A stretch of 64,000 bases of DNA from Rhodoferax sp. AJA081-3 (GTDB lineage: Bacteria > Pseudomonadota > Gammaproteobacteria > Burkholderiales > Burkholderiaceae_C), in NCBI RefSeq assembly GCF_017798165.1, contig NZ_CP059068.1:496001-560000 (forward strand). The letters are read 5' to 3'. Positions 38,482-45,953 of this stretch are shown here, in pieces. The translations under genes and the position numbers were made by a program. The notes under the pieces are model-generated. The model had not been told where the DNA came from and did not search any database. It was given only the letters and a program-made list of their open reading frames with translations. Within the stretch, counting starts at the first letter, position 1; every line of letters begins with the position of its first letter.

Positions 38482-39435
38482 ATGAACCTGCACCAGTTTC
38501 GTTTTGTCCAGGAAGCCGTACGCCGCAACCTCAACCTGACGGAAGCCGCCAAAGCCCTGCACACCTCGCAGCCGGGTGTCTCCAAAGCCATCATCGAGCT
38601 GGAAGAAGAACTGGGCATAGAAATTTTCGCCCGCCACGGCAAACGCCTCAAACGTGTGACCGAGCCGGGTCAACACGTGCTCAAAAGCATAGACCTGATC
38701 CTGCGCGAAATTGGCAACCTCAAGCGTATTGGCGAGCAGTACAGCGCCGAAGACAGCGGCACCCTGTCCATTGCCACCACCCACACCCAGGCCCGTTATG
38801 TGTTGCCGGAAAAAGTGGCCGCCCTGCGCACCGCCTACCCCAAGGTCAACATCAGCCTGCACCAGGGTTCACCCGACCAGGTGGCACGTATGCTGATTGA
38901 CGAAGTGGCCGAAATCGGCATCGCCACCGAATCCCTGGCCGACTACAGTGAACTGGTTACCCTGCCCTGCTACGAATGGCAACACATGCTGGTGCTGCCC
39001 ACCGACCACCCGCTGGCCCGTAAAGACCGCATCACCCTAGAAGACGTGGCGTTGGAGCCGCTGATTACCTACCACCCGTCCTTCACCGGCCGCACCAAGA
39101 TCGACCAGGCCTTTGCCACCCGCAAGCTCACCCCCCGCATCGCACTGGAAGCCATTGACTCAGACGTGATCAAGACCTACGTGCGCCTGGGCCTGGGCGT
39201 AGGCATCGCAGCCGAGATGGCCGTGCGTGACGTCATCGAAGACGGTGGCAAGAGTGGCCTGGTTGTGCGCCCCGCCGGTAGTCTGTTTGGCCAGAACGTG
39301 GCGCGTGTCGCCTTCAAGCGCAGCGCTTATCTACGCAACTTTGTGTTCACCTTTGCCGAGCTGCTGAGCGACCGCTTGGACCGCAAGCTCATCGCCCGCG
39401 CGATGGATGGGCATACCGAGAACTACGACTACTGA
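38482..39435 (+). CDS. cysB: CysB/Cbl-type LysR transcriptional regulator
   Basis: A 317-residue LysR regulator of the CysB group, which controls sulfur assimilation in response to O-/N-acetylserine and sulfate/thiosulfate. The N-terminal helix-turn-helix is MNLHQFRFVQEAVRRNLNLTEAAKALHTSQPGVSKAIIELEEELG, written here as family markers LTEAAKALHTSQPGVSKAI and LGIEIFARHGKRLK. The effector domain has TTHTQARYVLP and YHPSFTGRTKID. Its stop TGA overlaps the ATG of the aminotransferase (TGATG), implying coupling. CysB and Cbl paralogues cannot be separated with certainty. Confidence 0.9.
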   Translation: MNLHQFRFVQEAVRRNLNLTEAAKALHTSQPGVSKAIIELEEELGIEIFARHGKRLKRVTEPGQHVLKSIDLILREIGNLKRIGEQYSAEDSGTLSIATTHTQARYVLPEKVAALRTAYPKVNISLHQGSPDQVARMLIDEVAEIGIATESLADYSELVTLPCYEWQHMLVLPTDHPLARKDRITLEDVALEPLITYHPSFTGRTKIDQAFATRKLTPRIALEAIDSDVIKTYVRLGLGVGIAAEMAVRDVIEDGGKSGLVVRPAGSLFGQNVARVAFKRSAYLRNFVFTFAELLSDRLDRKLIARAMDGHTENYDY

Positions 39436-40583
39436 TGACTCCTACCCTCATCTCCCGCCTGCCCAATGTAGGCACCACCATTTTCAGCGTCATGTCGGCA
39501 CTGGCCGCCCAGCACAAGGCTGTCAACCTGGGCCAGGGCTTTCCGGACTTTGCCTGCGACCCCGCACTGGTGAACCACGTGACCCATGCCATGCAGGCCG
39601 ACCACAACCAGTACCCGCCCATGCCGGGTGTGCCGCAGTTCCGCGAGGCCATTGCCAGCAAAATTGAAGCGCTCTATGGCCACACCTACCGGGCTGCTGA
39701 CGAGATCACCATCACCGCCGGCGCCACGCAGGCCATCATCACCGCCATTTTGGCCATCGTGCACCCAGGTGACGAGGTCATCGTGCTGGAGCCTTGTTAC
39801 GACAGTTATGTGCCCAATATCGAACTTGCCGGTGGCACGGCAGTGCGTGTACCGTTGACGCCCGGCACCTTCCGCCCCAACTTTGACGCCATAGCCGCGG
39901 CCATCACGCCCAAGACCCGCGCCATCATTGTCAACAGCCCGCACAACCCCAGTGCCACGGTGTGGACGCGGTCGGACATGCTGCGCCTGCAGGAAATTTT
40001 GGCCCCGACCAGCGTGCTGCTGATCAGCGATGAAGTTTATGAACACATGGTGTTTGATGGCGCACCGCATGAAAGCGCGGCCCGTTATCCCGGCCTGGCA
40101 GAACGCGCGTTTATCGTTTCCAGCTTTGGCAAGACCTACCACGTGACCGGCTGGAAAGTGGGTTACGTGGCCGCACCTGCGGCGCTGATGGCCGAGTTCC
40201 GCAAGGTGCACCAGTTCAATGTGTTTACGGTCAACACACCGGTGCAATATGGCCTGGCCGCTTATATGGCCGACCCGGCACCGTACCGAGACCTTCCCGC
40301 CTTCTACCAGCGTAAACGCGACCTGTTTCGCGCCGGTCTGGCCAGTACGCGGCTGCGCCTGTTGCCGTCTGAGGGCAGCTACTTTCAGTGTGTGGATATC
40401 TCGCAGGTGAGCGACTTGGGTGAGGCAGACTTCTGCCAATGGCTGACCGCCGAGATGGGCGTGGCTGCCATTCCGCTGTCGGCCTTTTACGGCAATGGTT
40501 TTGACCAGCGCGTGGTGCGATTTTGTTTTGCCAAACAGGATGCCACGCTGCACGCTGCGCTGGACCGGCTCAAATCGCTTTAA
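39435..40583 (+). CDS. PLP aminotransferase, methionine aminotransferase YbdL-like
   Basis: A 382-residue class I/II aminotransferase. The signature NLGQGFPDFACDP near residue 32 and QYPPMPGVPQFREAIA match the YbdL group, which transaminates methionine and aromatic amino acids. The PLP lysine lies in SSFGKTYHVTGWKVGY and the substrate-carboxylate Arg in VVRFCFAKQ. It is translationally coupled to the CysB-type regulator, which supports a sulfur amino-acid role (inference). The stop is followed by a copy of the N15 repeat. Confidence 0.9.
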   Translation: MTPTLISRLPNVGTTIFSVMSALAAQHKAVNLGQGFPDFACDPALVNHVTHAMQADHNQYPPMPGVPQFREAIASKIEALYGHTYRAADEITITAGATQAIITAILAIVHPGDEVIVLEPCYDSYVPNIELAGGTAVRVPLTPGTFRPNFDAIAAAITPKTRAIIVNSPHNPSATVWTRSDMLRLQEILAPTSVLLISDEVYEHMVFDGAPHESAARYPGLAERAFIVSSFGKTYHVTGWKVGYVAAPAALMAEFRKVHQFNVFTVNTPVQYGLAAYMADPAPYRDLPAFYQRKRDLFRAGLASTRLRLLPSEGSYFQCVDISQVSDLGEADFCQWLTAEMGVAAIPLSAFYGNGFDQRVVRFCFAKQDATLHAALDRLKSL

Positions 40584-40586
40584 GCC

Positions 40587-40644
40587 AAATTGGCCTCTAG
40601 CCCCCGTAAAATATGGTTAAGTTGCTATCTATACGATAGCAATT
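40587..40644 (+). repeat. N15 repeat, copy 5 (overlaps 3' end of helicase gene)
   Basis: The best-preserved copy: CTCTAGCCCCCGT, 15 bases, TTGCTATC, TATAC, GATAGCAA, the last part being a perfect eight-base palindrome. It lies just after the aminotransferase stop. Its palindromic arm encodes the last codons and TAG stop of the opposite-strand helicase gene. Confidence 0.85.
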
Positions 40645-42950
40645 CTCCACCAACATGGTAGCAGGCTGCGGTAGCGGTGCTCCCGGTAACGCTCATCCAG
40701 CAGCAGCACGGCGCCAGTATCTGTCTGCGTGCGTATCACCCGACCGGCCGCCTGAACCACCTTTTGCATGCCGGGGTACACATAGGTGTAGTCATGGCCG
40801 CGGCCGAACAGGGCCTGCATTCGTTCACAAATGGCGTGGTTCACCGCATCAAACTGCGGCAAACCCAGTGTGGCGATGAAGGCGCCTATGAGCCGTTTGC
40901 CCGGCAGGTCCACCCCCTCGCCAAACACACCGCCCAGCACCGCAAAACCAATGCCCTGGCCCCGCATATCAAACTGCCGCAGGAAGGTGTGGCGGGCGGC
41001 CTCATGCATCTGGCGCTGTTGGGCCCAGACCGGCACATCGGGGTGCCGTGCCTGCAGCCGCGCCAGGGCTAACTCCAGGTAGTCGAAGCTGCTGAAAAAC
41101 GCCAGGTAGTTACCCCGCTGCTGGGCGTATTGCGCGGCCATCACATCCACCAGTGCATCCAATGTCAGCAAACGGTCGTCGCGCCGGGTGGACAAGCTGT
41201 AAACGCTGACGGCCAGTTGTGCGGGGTCAAACGGGCATGGCACGTCGATGGACTGCGTGCTGTCGGGCAGGCCCAGCAGATTGGTGTAGTAGTCGGCGGG
41301 GTTAAGCGTGGCCGAGAACAGCACCAGGGAGTCGGCCGCATCCACCCGGGGCCGGACGAAGTGGGCGGGCACGATGTTGCGCAGTGTCAGGCTGGCCGCG
41401 TCGTTCTCTTGCAGCGTGTCGCCGGATGTGGACAGGCTCAGCTCGCACAACGAGTGTTCACCAAACTCTTCGGCCAGCGTGGCAAAGGCCAGGGTCTTGA
41501 AGAAAAACGACAACCAGGCGCCCTGGGCCTCTGCCGAGTGGTCATTCAGGTATTCACCCACCACGCTGTTGAAGCGCTGCAGGCTGCGCAACCAGGCATC
41601 CGGCACCTCTTTGAGCAGACGCCAGGGCTGTACCGGTTCGCTCCGTTGGGCTTGCATCTCCAGCAGATCCCATTGGTTCAGTACATCGTCTGCAGGCCTG
41701 CGCAGCACACTCGGCAGCTCGGGGCGCACGGCTGCAGTCTCGGCCCGTGTCAGGTCCGCGCTGTACATGCTGCAGGCACGGCTGTACAGGTTGTGCGCCT
41801 CGTCCACCAGCACACTGACGCGCCAGGCGTTGAGCTGGGTCAGGCCGTAGAGCATGGCGCTGCGGTCAAAGTAGTAGTTGTAGTCGCCCACCACCACATC
41901 GACCCAACGCACCATCTCCTGGCCCAAGTAGTAGGGGCAGACCGCATGCTCCAACGCCACGGTACGCAGGCCCTGCTGGTCCAGCCAGCCTTGTGCGGCG
42001 GCGGCGCGCCGTGCCTGGGGAAGCCGGTCATAAAAGCCCTGGGCCAGGGGGCAGGACTGGCCGTGGCAGGCCTTGTCCTTGTGTTCGCAGGATTTGTCCT
42101 TGGCCACCAGCTCCAGCACCCGCAGCGCCAGCCCGTTGTTGGCGCTGCGCACGGTGTGCAAGGCCTCCAGCGCCACGCCGCGCCCCGGAGTTTTGGCGGT
42201 CAGAAAAAACAGCTTGTCGATGCCACGCTCGGGCATGGCGCGCAGCGCGGGGAACACCGTGCCAATGGTCTTGCCAATGCCCGTGGGCGCCTGGGCCAGC
42301 AGGGTGCGGGACTGCACGCAGTTCTTGTACACCGCACCGGCCAGGTCCCGCTGGCCGGGCCGGAACGGCAGCTGTGGAAACTCCAGTGTCTGTAGCGCGT
42401 CATCGCGGCTGCGCCGGTGGGCCAGTTCACTCTGCGCCCACGCCATGAAACGTGCGCACAAAGCATCAAAAAATGACTGCAGGTCGGCAGCGGTCCAGTC
42501 TTCGTTGCTGGGGTGTTCGGTCTGGTCCACCACATCAAAGTAGACCAGACTCAGTGTGAGGCGGGGCAGCGCGCGGCTGTTGCACATCAGCCAGCCATAC
42601 ACCTTGAGCTGGGCCCAGTGCAGGGCGCGGTGGTTGGGGGCTATGGCTGACAAGGCACCGCGAAAGGTCTTGACCTCTTCCAGCACATGGGTGGTGGGGT
42701 CGTATCCATCGGCGCGGCCGCTGATACGCAGCGGGGCGTCCGTCTGCGCACCGCCAGTGCCGATATAGGTGCCTGAAAGTGTTACCTCTGCCTCATGCCC
42801 GGGCGCCCTGCGGCTGGCCACCAGTTGATGCCCTTCCCTGCCCTGCTGCGCGGTGGGGGATGGCGTAAAGCGCAAATCCAGGTCGCCCAGCTTGGCCGCA
42901 AACTCGCACAGGTTGCGCACCGAGACGCTGTAACCAGCTTCCGTGTTCAT
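40629..42950 (-). CDS. Rad3/XPD-type helicase with N-terminal PD-(D/E)XK nuclease domain
   Basis: A 773-residue protein. The N-terminal 130 residues look like a RecB/Cas4-like nuclease: H41, D81 (SGRADGYD), E92 and K94 (LEEVKT), and the Q-x3-Y motif Q114/Y118. The helicase part has Walker A APTGIGKT (221-228), four cysteines (C288, C295, C300, C338) placed as in the 4Fe-4S cluster of XPD/DinG, and DEAH at 383-386. FSATLNPADY, the EGVDLPG stretch and QAAGRVIRT (motif VI) follow. It likely unwinds 5'-3' and trims DNA in repair. Its start overlaps the MmcB-like gene by ATGA. The final residues RIAIV and stop come from an N15 repeat. Confidence 0.9.
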   Translation of the reverse strand: MNTEAGYSVSVRNLCEFAAKLGDLDLRFTPSPTAQQGREGHQLVASRRAPGHEAEVTLSGTYIGTGGAQTDAPLRISGRADGYDPTTHVLEEVKTFRGALSAIAPNHRALHWAQLKVYGWLMCNSRALPRLTLSLVYFDVVDQTEHPSNEDWTAADLQSFFDALCARFMAWAQSELAHRRSRDDALQTLEFPQLPFRPGQRDLAGAVYKNCVQSRTLLAQAPTGIGKTIGTVFPALRAMPERGIDKLFFLTAKTPGRGVALEALHTVRSANNGLALRVLELVAKDKSCEHKDKACHGQSCPLAQGFYDRLPQARRAAAAQGWLDQQGLRTVALEHAVCPYYLGQEMVRWVDVVVGDYNYYFDRSAMLYGLTQLNAWRVSVLVDEAHNLYSRACSMYSADLTRAETAAVRPELPSVLRRPADDVLNQWDLLEMQAQRSEPVQPWRLLKEVPDAWLRSLQRFNSVVGEYLNDHSAEAQGAWLSFFFKTLAFATLAEEFGEHSLCELSLSTSGDTLQENDAASLTLRNIVPAHFVRPRVDAADSLVLFSATLNPADYYTNLLGLPDSTQSIDVPCPFDPAQLAVSVYSLSTRRDDRLLTLDALVDVMAAQYAQQRGNYLAFFSSFDYLELALARLQARHPDVPVWAQQRQMHEAARHTFLRQFDMRGQGIGFAVLGGVFGEGVDLPGKRLIGAFIATLGLPQFDAVNHAICERMQALFGRGHDYTYVYPGMQKVVQAAGRVIRTQTDTGAVLLLDERYREHRYRSLLPCWWRIAIV

Positions 42951-43750
42951 GGCACCGCATCGGCGGGCGGTTCGGTAGGCGGCTCGGGCGCCACTTGCTC
43001 CAGCAGCATGGACTGGTCTGGCCCGTCTGAGCCCAGATCAGCATGCGCACGCAAGGGCGTGGCTTTGGCCAGCACCATCCACAGTGCAAATGGCAGGTCC
43101 GCCACCGCACGTTTGGGTGCATTGCGCAGCACCTCCAGCCGTTCGTTTTGCAGCACCATCACGCCGCACTCCAGCGGAATCTCGTCAGCCTCTGCAATGG
43201 GCTGGCCCTTTCGGTTGCAGCCCAGCACGTACCAGCACTGGCCGCCGGCGTCCAGGTAACTGTCGCGTTTGTCCTTGGATTTGAGGTCACCCAGCAGGTC
43301 GGCCCGGCTGACCTTGATCTCGTGTACCACCGGCTCCAGATAAGCCGCCACCGAGGTGTTGCGGATGGAGAACACATCGGGCATGCAGACTTTCCACCGC
43401 GTTTTCTCTTCGGGCGCTGCTGGCAGCCGTGCACGGATGCTCAGGTCTGTCCAGACGATGCGGCCATCGCGCAGCATCTGCTGCGCCACACGCTCCACCA
43501 GCAGCTCATGCGCAGAGCGGGCCTGCCGGTTGGTGTGAAAGGCCTCGGCCAGAAATGTAATGCCGGCGTCGGTGAGCCGCACCTTGTCGTGCCCGCTGGG
43601 CTCTGCCACGCGCTTCAACAGGCCTGCTGCGAGTAGTTCCACCTCCACACTGTCCTGGCTGGGCCAACCGGCCGAGCGGTAGACATCGCGCAGCCGCCGG
43701 GCGTGGGTGCGGCTCAAGGCGATGGTGTTGATGACGGTGGTGCGGGGCAT
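42947..43750 (-). CDS. MmcB-like DNA-repair nuclease family protein
   Basis: A 267-residue protein. A basic N-terminal winged-helix-like region precedes a PD-(D/E)XK core: MPDVFSI with D125, then HEIKVSRADLLGDL with E144 and K146, followed by KDKRDSYLDAGGQCWYVL. This is the MmcB arrangement; MmcB was described in Caulobacter as protecting against mitomycin C. Its stop overlaps the start of the nuclease-helicase gene (ATGA), so the two are made together. The tail is Pro/Ala-rich. Upstream no LexA box could be confirmed by eye. Confidence 0.85.
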   Translation of the reverse strand: MPRTTVINTIALSRTHARRLRDVYRSAGWPSQDSVEVELLAAGLLKRVAEPSGHDKVRLTDAGITFLAEAFHTNRQARSAHELLVERVAQQMLRDGRIVWTDLSIRARLPAAPEEKTRWKVCMPDVFSIRNTSVAAYLEPVVHEIKVSRADLLGDLKSKDKRDSYLDAGGQCWYVLGCNRKGQPIAEADEIPLECGVMVLQNERLEVLRNAPKRAVADLPFALWMVLAKATPLRAHADLGSDGPDQSMLLEQVAPEPPTEPPADAVP

Positions 43751-43881
43751 GCAGATCGTACGAGTACAGACAAAGCAATACTGTACAAGAAAACAGTACT
43801 CTGAAACCAGAATAACTGGTGCTTATCCGTTGCTGCAGCGCACGCCCATTGTCACCAGGCTCCCGAAACCGCTTGGTTCGT

Positions 43882-44571
43882 CTATTTGGCCTTGGTTGCG
43901 AGCGGCGTTGTAGGAGGAGGCGCAGGTGGTTTACCGCTGGCTTTGGCCCTGGCAGCTGCCGCGGCTGCGGCGGCCGCATTTGCCTTGGCGGTTGCCGCGG
44001 CGGCGGTGGCTTGTGCATTCGCGGCCGCCGTCTTGGCTGCCGCGGCGGCGGCGGCCTTGGAGGCATCTGTTTTTGCGGCTGCTTCAGCTTTGGCCGCTGC
44101 CGCCGCTGCGACGTCGGCATTGCCTGCGGCAGCTGCCGCGTCAGCCTTAGCCGCAGCGGCAGCTGACTCCTTGGAGGCGGCGTCTGCTTGTCTTGCGCCG
44201 GCCGCTGCACGAAGCAGCGCTTCTGCCTCTTCCTGCGTCAGGGCGCGGTCAGCAGAATCGGTGGGTTTTACAGGCTCAGGCGCCGATGCCTTGTTTGCAC
44301 TGCGCGCGGCAGCCACAGCGTCGGCTGCTGCTTGTACCCGCGCGTTGGCGGCTGCATTCTCTGCCGCCCAATCCCGCACAGGGCCATCGGATATGCGCCC
44401 TTTCTGAATAGGCACTACGACTTCCTTGGCGTCGTTAGTCGGGCACGGTTTCTCGGAATAACTCGTCTTCCCATCTGCTGTAGTGCACTTGAACACTTCA
44501 GCAAATACCTGCGGCGTTGAGAACACGAGCGGCGCAAGCAGGAGCCAGGTGGCGGGTGTGGTTGTGCGCAT
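43882..44571 (-). CDS. DUF4124 protein with very Ala-rich C-terminal half
   Basis: A 229-residue exported protein: signal peptide about residues 1-24 (LLLAPLVFSTPQVFAEV), then a DUF4124 domain (VFKCTTADGKTSYSEKPCPT). From about residue 75 to 215 it is an almost uninterrupted Ala/Lys/Asp helix with many AAAAAA runs, ending in a Pro-rich tail. This half may be an extended helix or coiled rod, perhaps to bind peptidoglycan. The ATG at 44571 was chosen because the 23 upstream codons precede the signal peptide. It is unlinked to the other DUF4124 gene at 15862. Function unknown. Confidence 0.75.
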   Translation of the reverse strand: MRTTTPATWLLLAPLVFSTPQVFAEVFKCTTADGKTSYSEKPCPTNDAKEVVVPIQKGRISDGPVRDWAAENAAANARVQAAADAVAAARSANKASAPEPVKPTDSADRALTQEEAEALLRAAAGARQADAASKESAAAAAKADAAAAAGNADVAAAAAAKAEAAAKTDASKAAAAAAAKTAAANAQATAAAATAKANAAAAAAAAARAKASGKPPAPPPTTPLATKAK

Positions 44572-45003
44572 GATTTTGTGAACTCCCTTAGCTTTTAGAA
44601 ATGGCGGTGCAACGATTGGCGGATCGTTTGTAAAGGGCAATTATGCGGCCTTCAATTGCGGTCTGGTATCCCCATGCGGCCAATACGACTTCGCCGCAAC
44701 CTGAACGGTCGTTTGTTCCCCATACCATTACTTCTGCGATAAAACTATCTATTTGATAGCAACAAACATCCATTGGACGGGGGCTGCGAGCCGTATTTAT
44801 CTATACAACCGGTCAAAGGCAGATCTATTGCCTGTAGGCCGCAAGTCACCAAGCCGCTTTTTGCAACGACTTGTAAGCCGGGATAGGCCGCGCCATGTCC
44901 TTTTGATCCCACACACCGTTTTCCATTGGACTTTGTGGTCCTACTGACTAATATTGCCGAGAGCCTTTTTCGAAGATGTATCTCACATTAGAGAGGTGAT
45001 GCC
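44572..45003. other. Intergenic region with no supported gene
   Basis: 432 bases between the divergent DUF4124 gene and the exported-protein gene. It holds the sixth copy of the N15 repeat at 44745-44798 and presumably both promoters. A 61-codon minus-strand frame at 44588-44773 has no signal, no homology and runs into the repeat, so I do not call it. Base composition is lower in GC than the flanking genes. Confidence 0.6.
44745..44798 (-). repeat. N15 repeat, copy 6 (intergenic)
   Basis: Read on the minus strand: GCAGCCCCCGT, 15 bases, TGCTATC, AAATA, GATAG. One substitution in the CTAG block. It has the same spacing as the others and lies in the long gap between the two exported-protein genes. 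Confidence 0.75.
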
Positions 45004-45885
45004 ATGAAGAAGCTGCTGGCGGTCGTTCTGTGCTTGCTGTCTGTCCCTTCCTGGGGCAGTCTGACGGTGAATATCACGCAAACAGCTGCCACGGCGGACC
45101 CGCCCGGCACCTTCTACACCATGTCGATTCCTGCGGTGGACCAGATGAAGGCCGCAGCGCCCGCCGGGCAGCGGGTGTATGTGTTTGTCGGTGTGATGCG
45201 TGCTGAGACCGCTGGCAAGATTCCGGTCGATATGCTGAGCCTCAACACCATGGACCCCCATGCGGTCGGCGCGGTTTCTGGCTACGGCGTCACGGCGACT
45301 ACCTATCACTTTGACCCGAACGCGTTCACCAGTGCGCCGGTCAATGTATCCAACCCCAACAGCACGGCCGGGCTGTCGATCGCGACCGACCAAAGCACAT
45401 TCACGACCACCAATGTTTCCACCCTGCTGGCGGGCATGCAGGCAGGCGACGCCATCTGGGTGGTGGCCGGAACGGGCGCCAACGCCACGGACGCGCTGGC
45501 CAATGGCCTGCTGAGTGGCAACACTGCGGAGGTGTTCAAGAAGCAGTTGCTGCTGAATGCCGCACCCAATCTGCTGTCCGCCGGACATACCGTTGGATCA
45601 ACCGGCTGTCCGCAAGCCATGGGCACCGTCAATGTGACCAGCCTGCTGGCCGCGGGGCAGGTGTTGAATGTGAGTGCCACCAGCTCCAACCCGGTTTTCA
45701 GGTTTGCCAACAACACGAATGCATCCACATTCACGGTGGCAGCGGGCACGTCCACGCCGGTTGCGGTCACGTTTGACTGCACCATGAATCCTCCGCAAAC
45801 CGGCTCCATCACTTTCATCGGCAGCACCGCGGGCGTGGGACATTCGCACACCGTCTCGGTCACCGTGACACTAGCCCGGAACTAA
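45004..45885 (+). CDS. Exported protein of unknown function
   Basis: A 293-residue protein with a signal peptide (MKKLLAVVLCLLSVPSWGS). The mature part is Ala/Thr/Asn-rich and beta-like, with stretches such as YVFVGVMRAETAGKIPVDMLS and, near the end, TPVAVTFDCTMNPPQTGSITF then GSTAGVGHSHTVSVTV. The last 90 residues resemble an immunoglobulin-like or sortable surface domain (inference). Two cysteines (about residues 200 and 259) could form a disulfide. The RBS GAGAGGTG lies before the ATG at 45004. A terminator hairpin follows. No family recognised. Confidence 0.72.
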   Translation: MKKLLAVVLCLLSVPSWGSLTVNITQTAATADPPGTFYTMSIPAVDQMKAAAPAGQRVYVFVGVMRAETAGKIPVDMLSLNTMDPHAVGAVSGYGVTATTYHFDPNAFTSAPVNVSNPNSTAGLSIATDQSTFTTTNVSTLLAGMQAGDAIWVVAGTGANATDALANGLLSGNTAEVFKKQLLLNAAPNLLSAGHTVGSTGCPQAMGTVNVTSLLAAGQVLNVSATSSNPVFRFANNTNASTFTVAAGTSTPVAVTFDCTMNPPQTGSITFIGSTAGVGHSHTVSVTVTLARN

Positions 45886-45895
45886 AAAGAAAAAA

Positions 45896-45921
45896 GGGCC
45901 AACACCTCACGGTGTTGGCCC
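45896..45921 (-). terminator. Terminator of the TonB receptor gene
   Basis: GGGCCAACACC and GGTGTTGGCCC form a perfect 11-base stem with a four-base loop. On the minus strand it is followed by TTTTTTCTTTTT, so it ends the TonB-dependent receptor transcript. On the plus strand no T-run follows, though it may still act for the exported-protein gene. Confidence 0.88.
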
Positions 45922-45953
45922 AATCGGTTAGTGCAAACCTAATCTATCTCATC

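Noticed and set aside
44588..44773. Possible 61-codon gene in the 44.6-45.0 kb gap
   Set aside because: It runs into the N15 repeat, has no recognisable fold and no clear ribosome-binding site.
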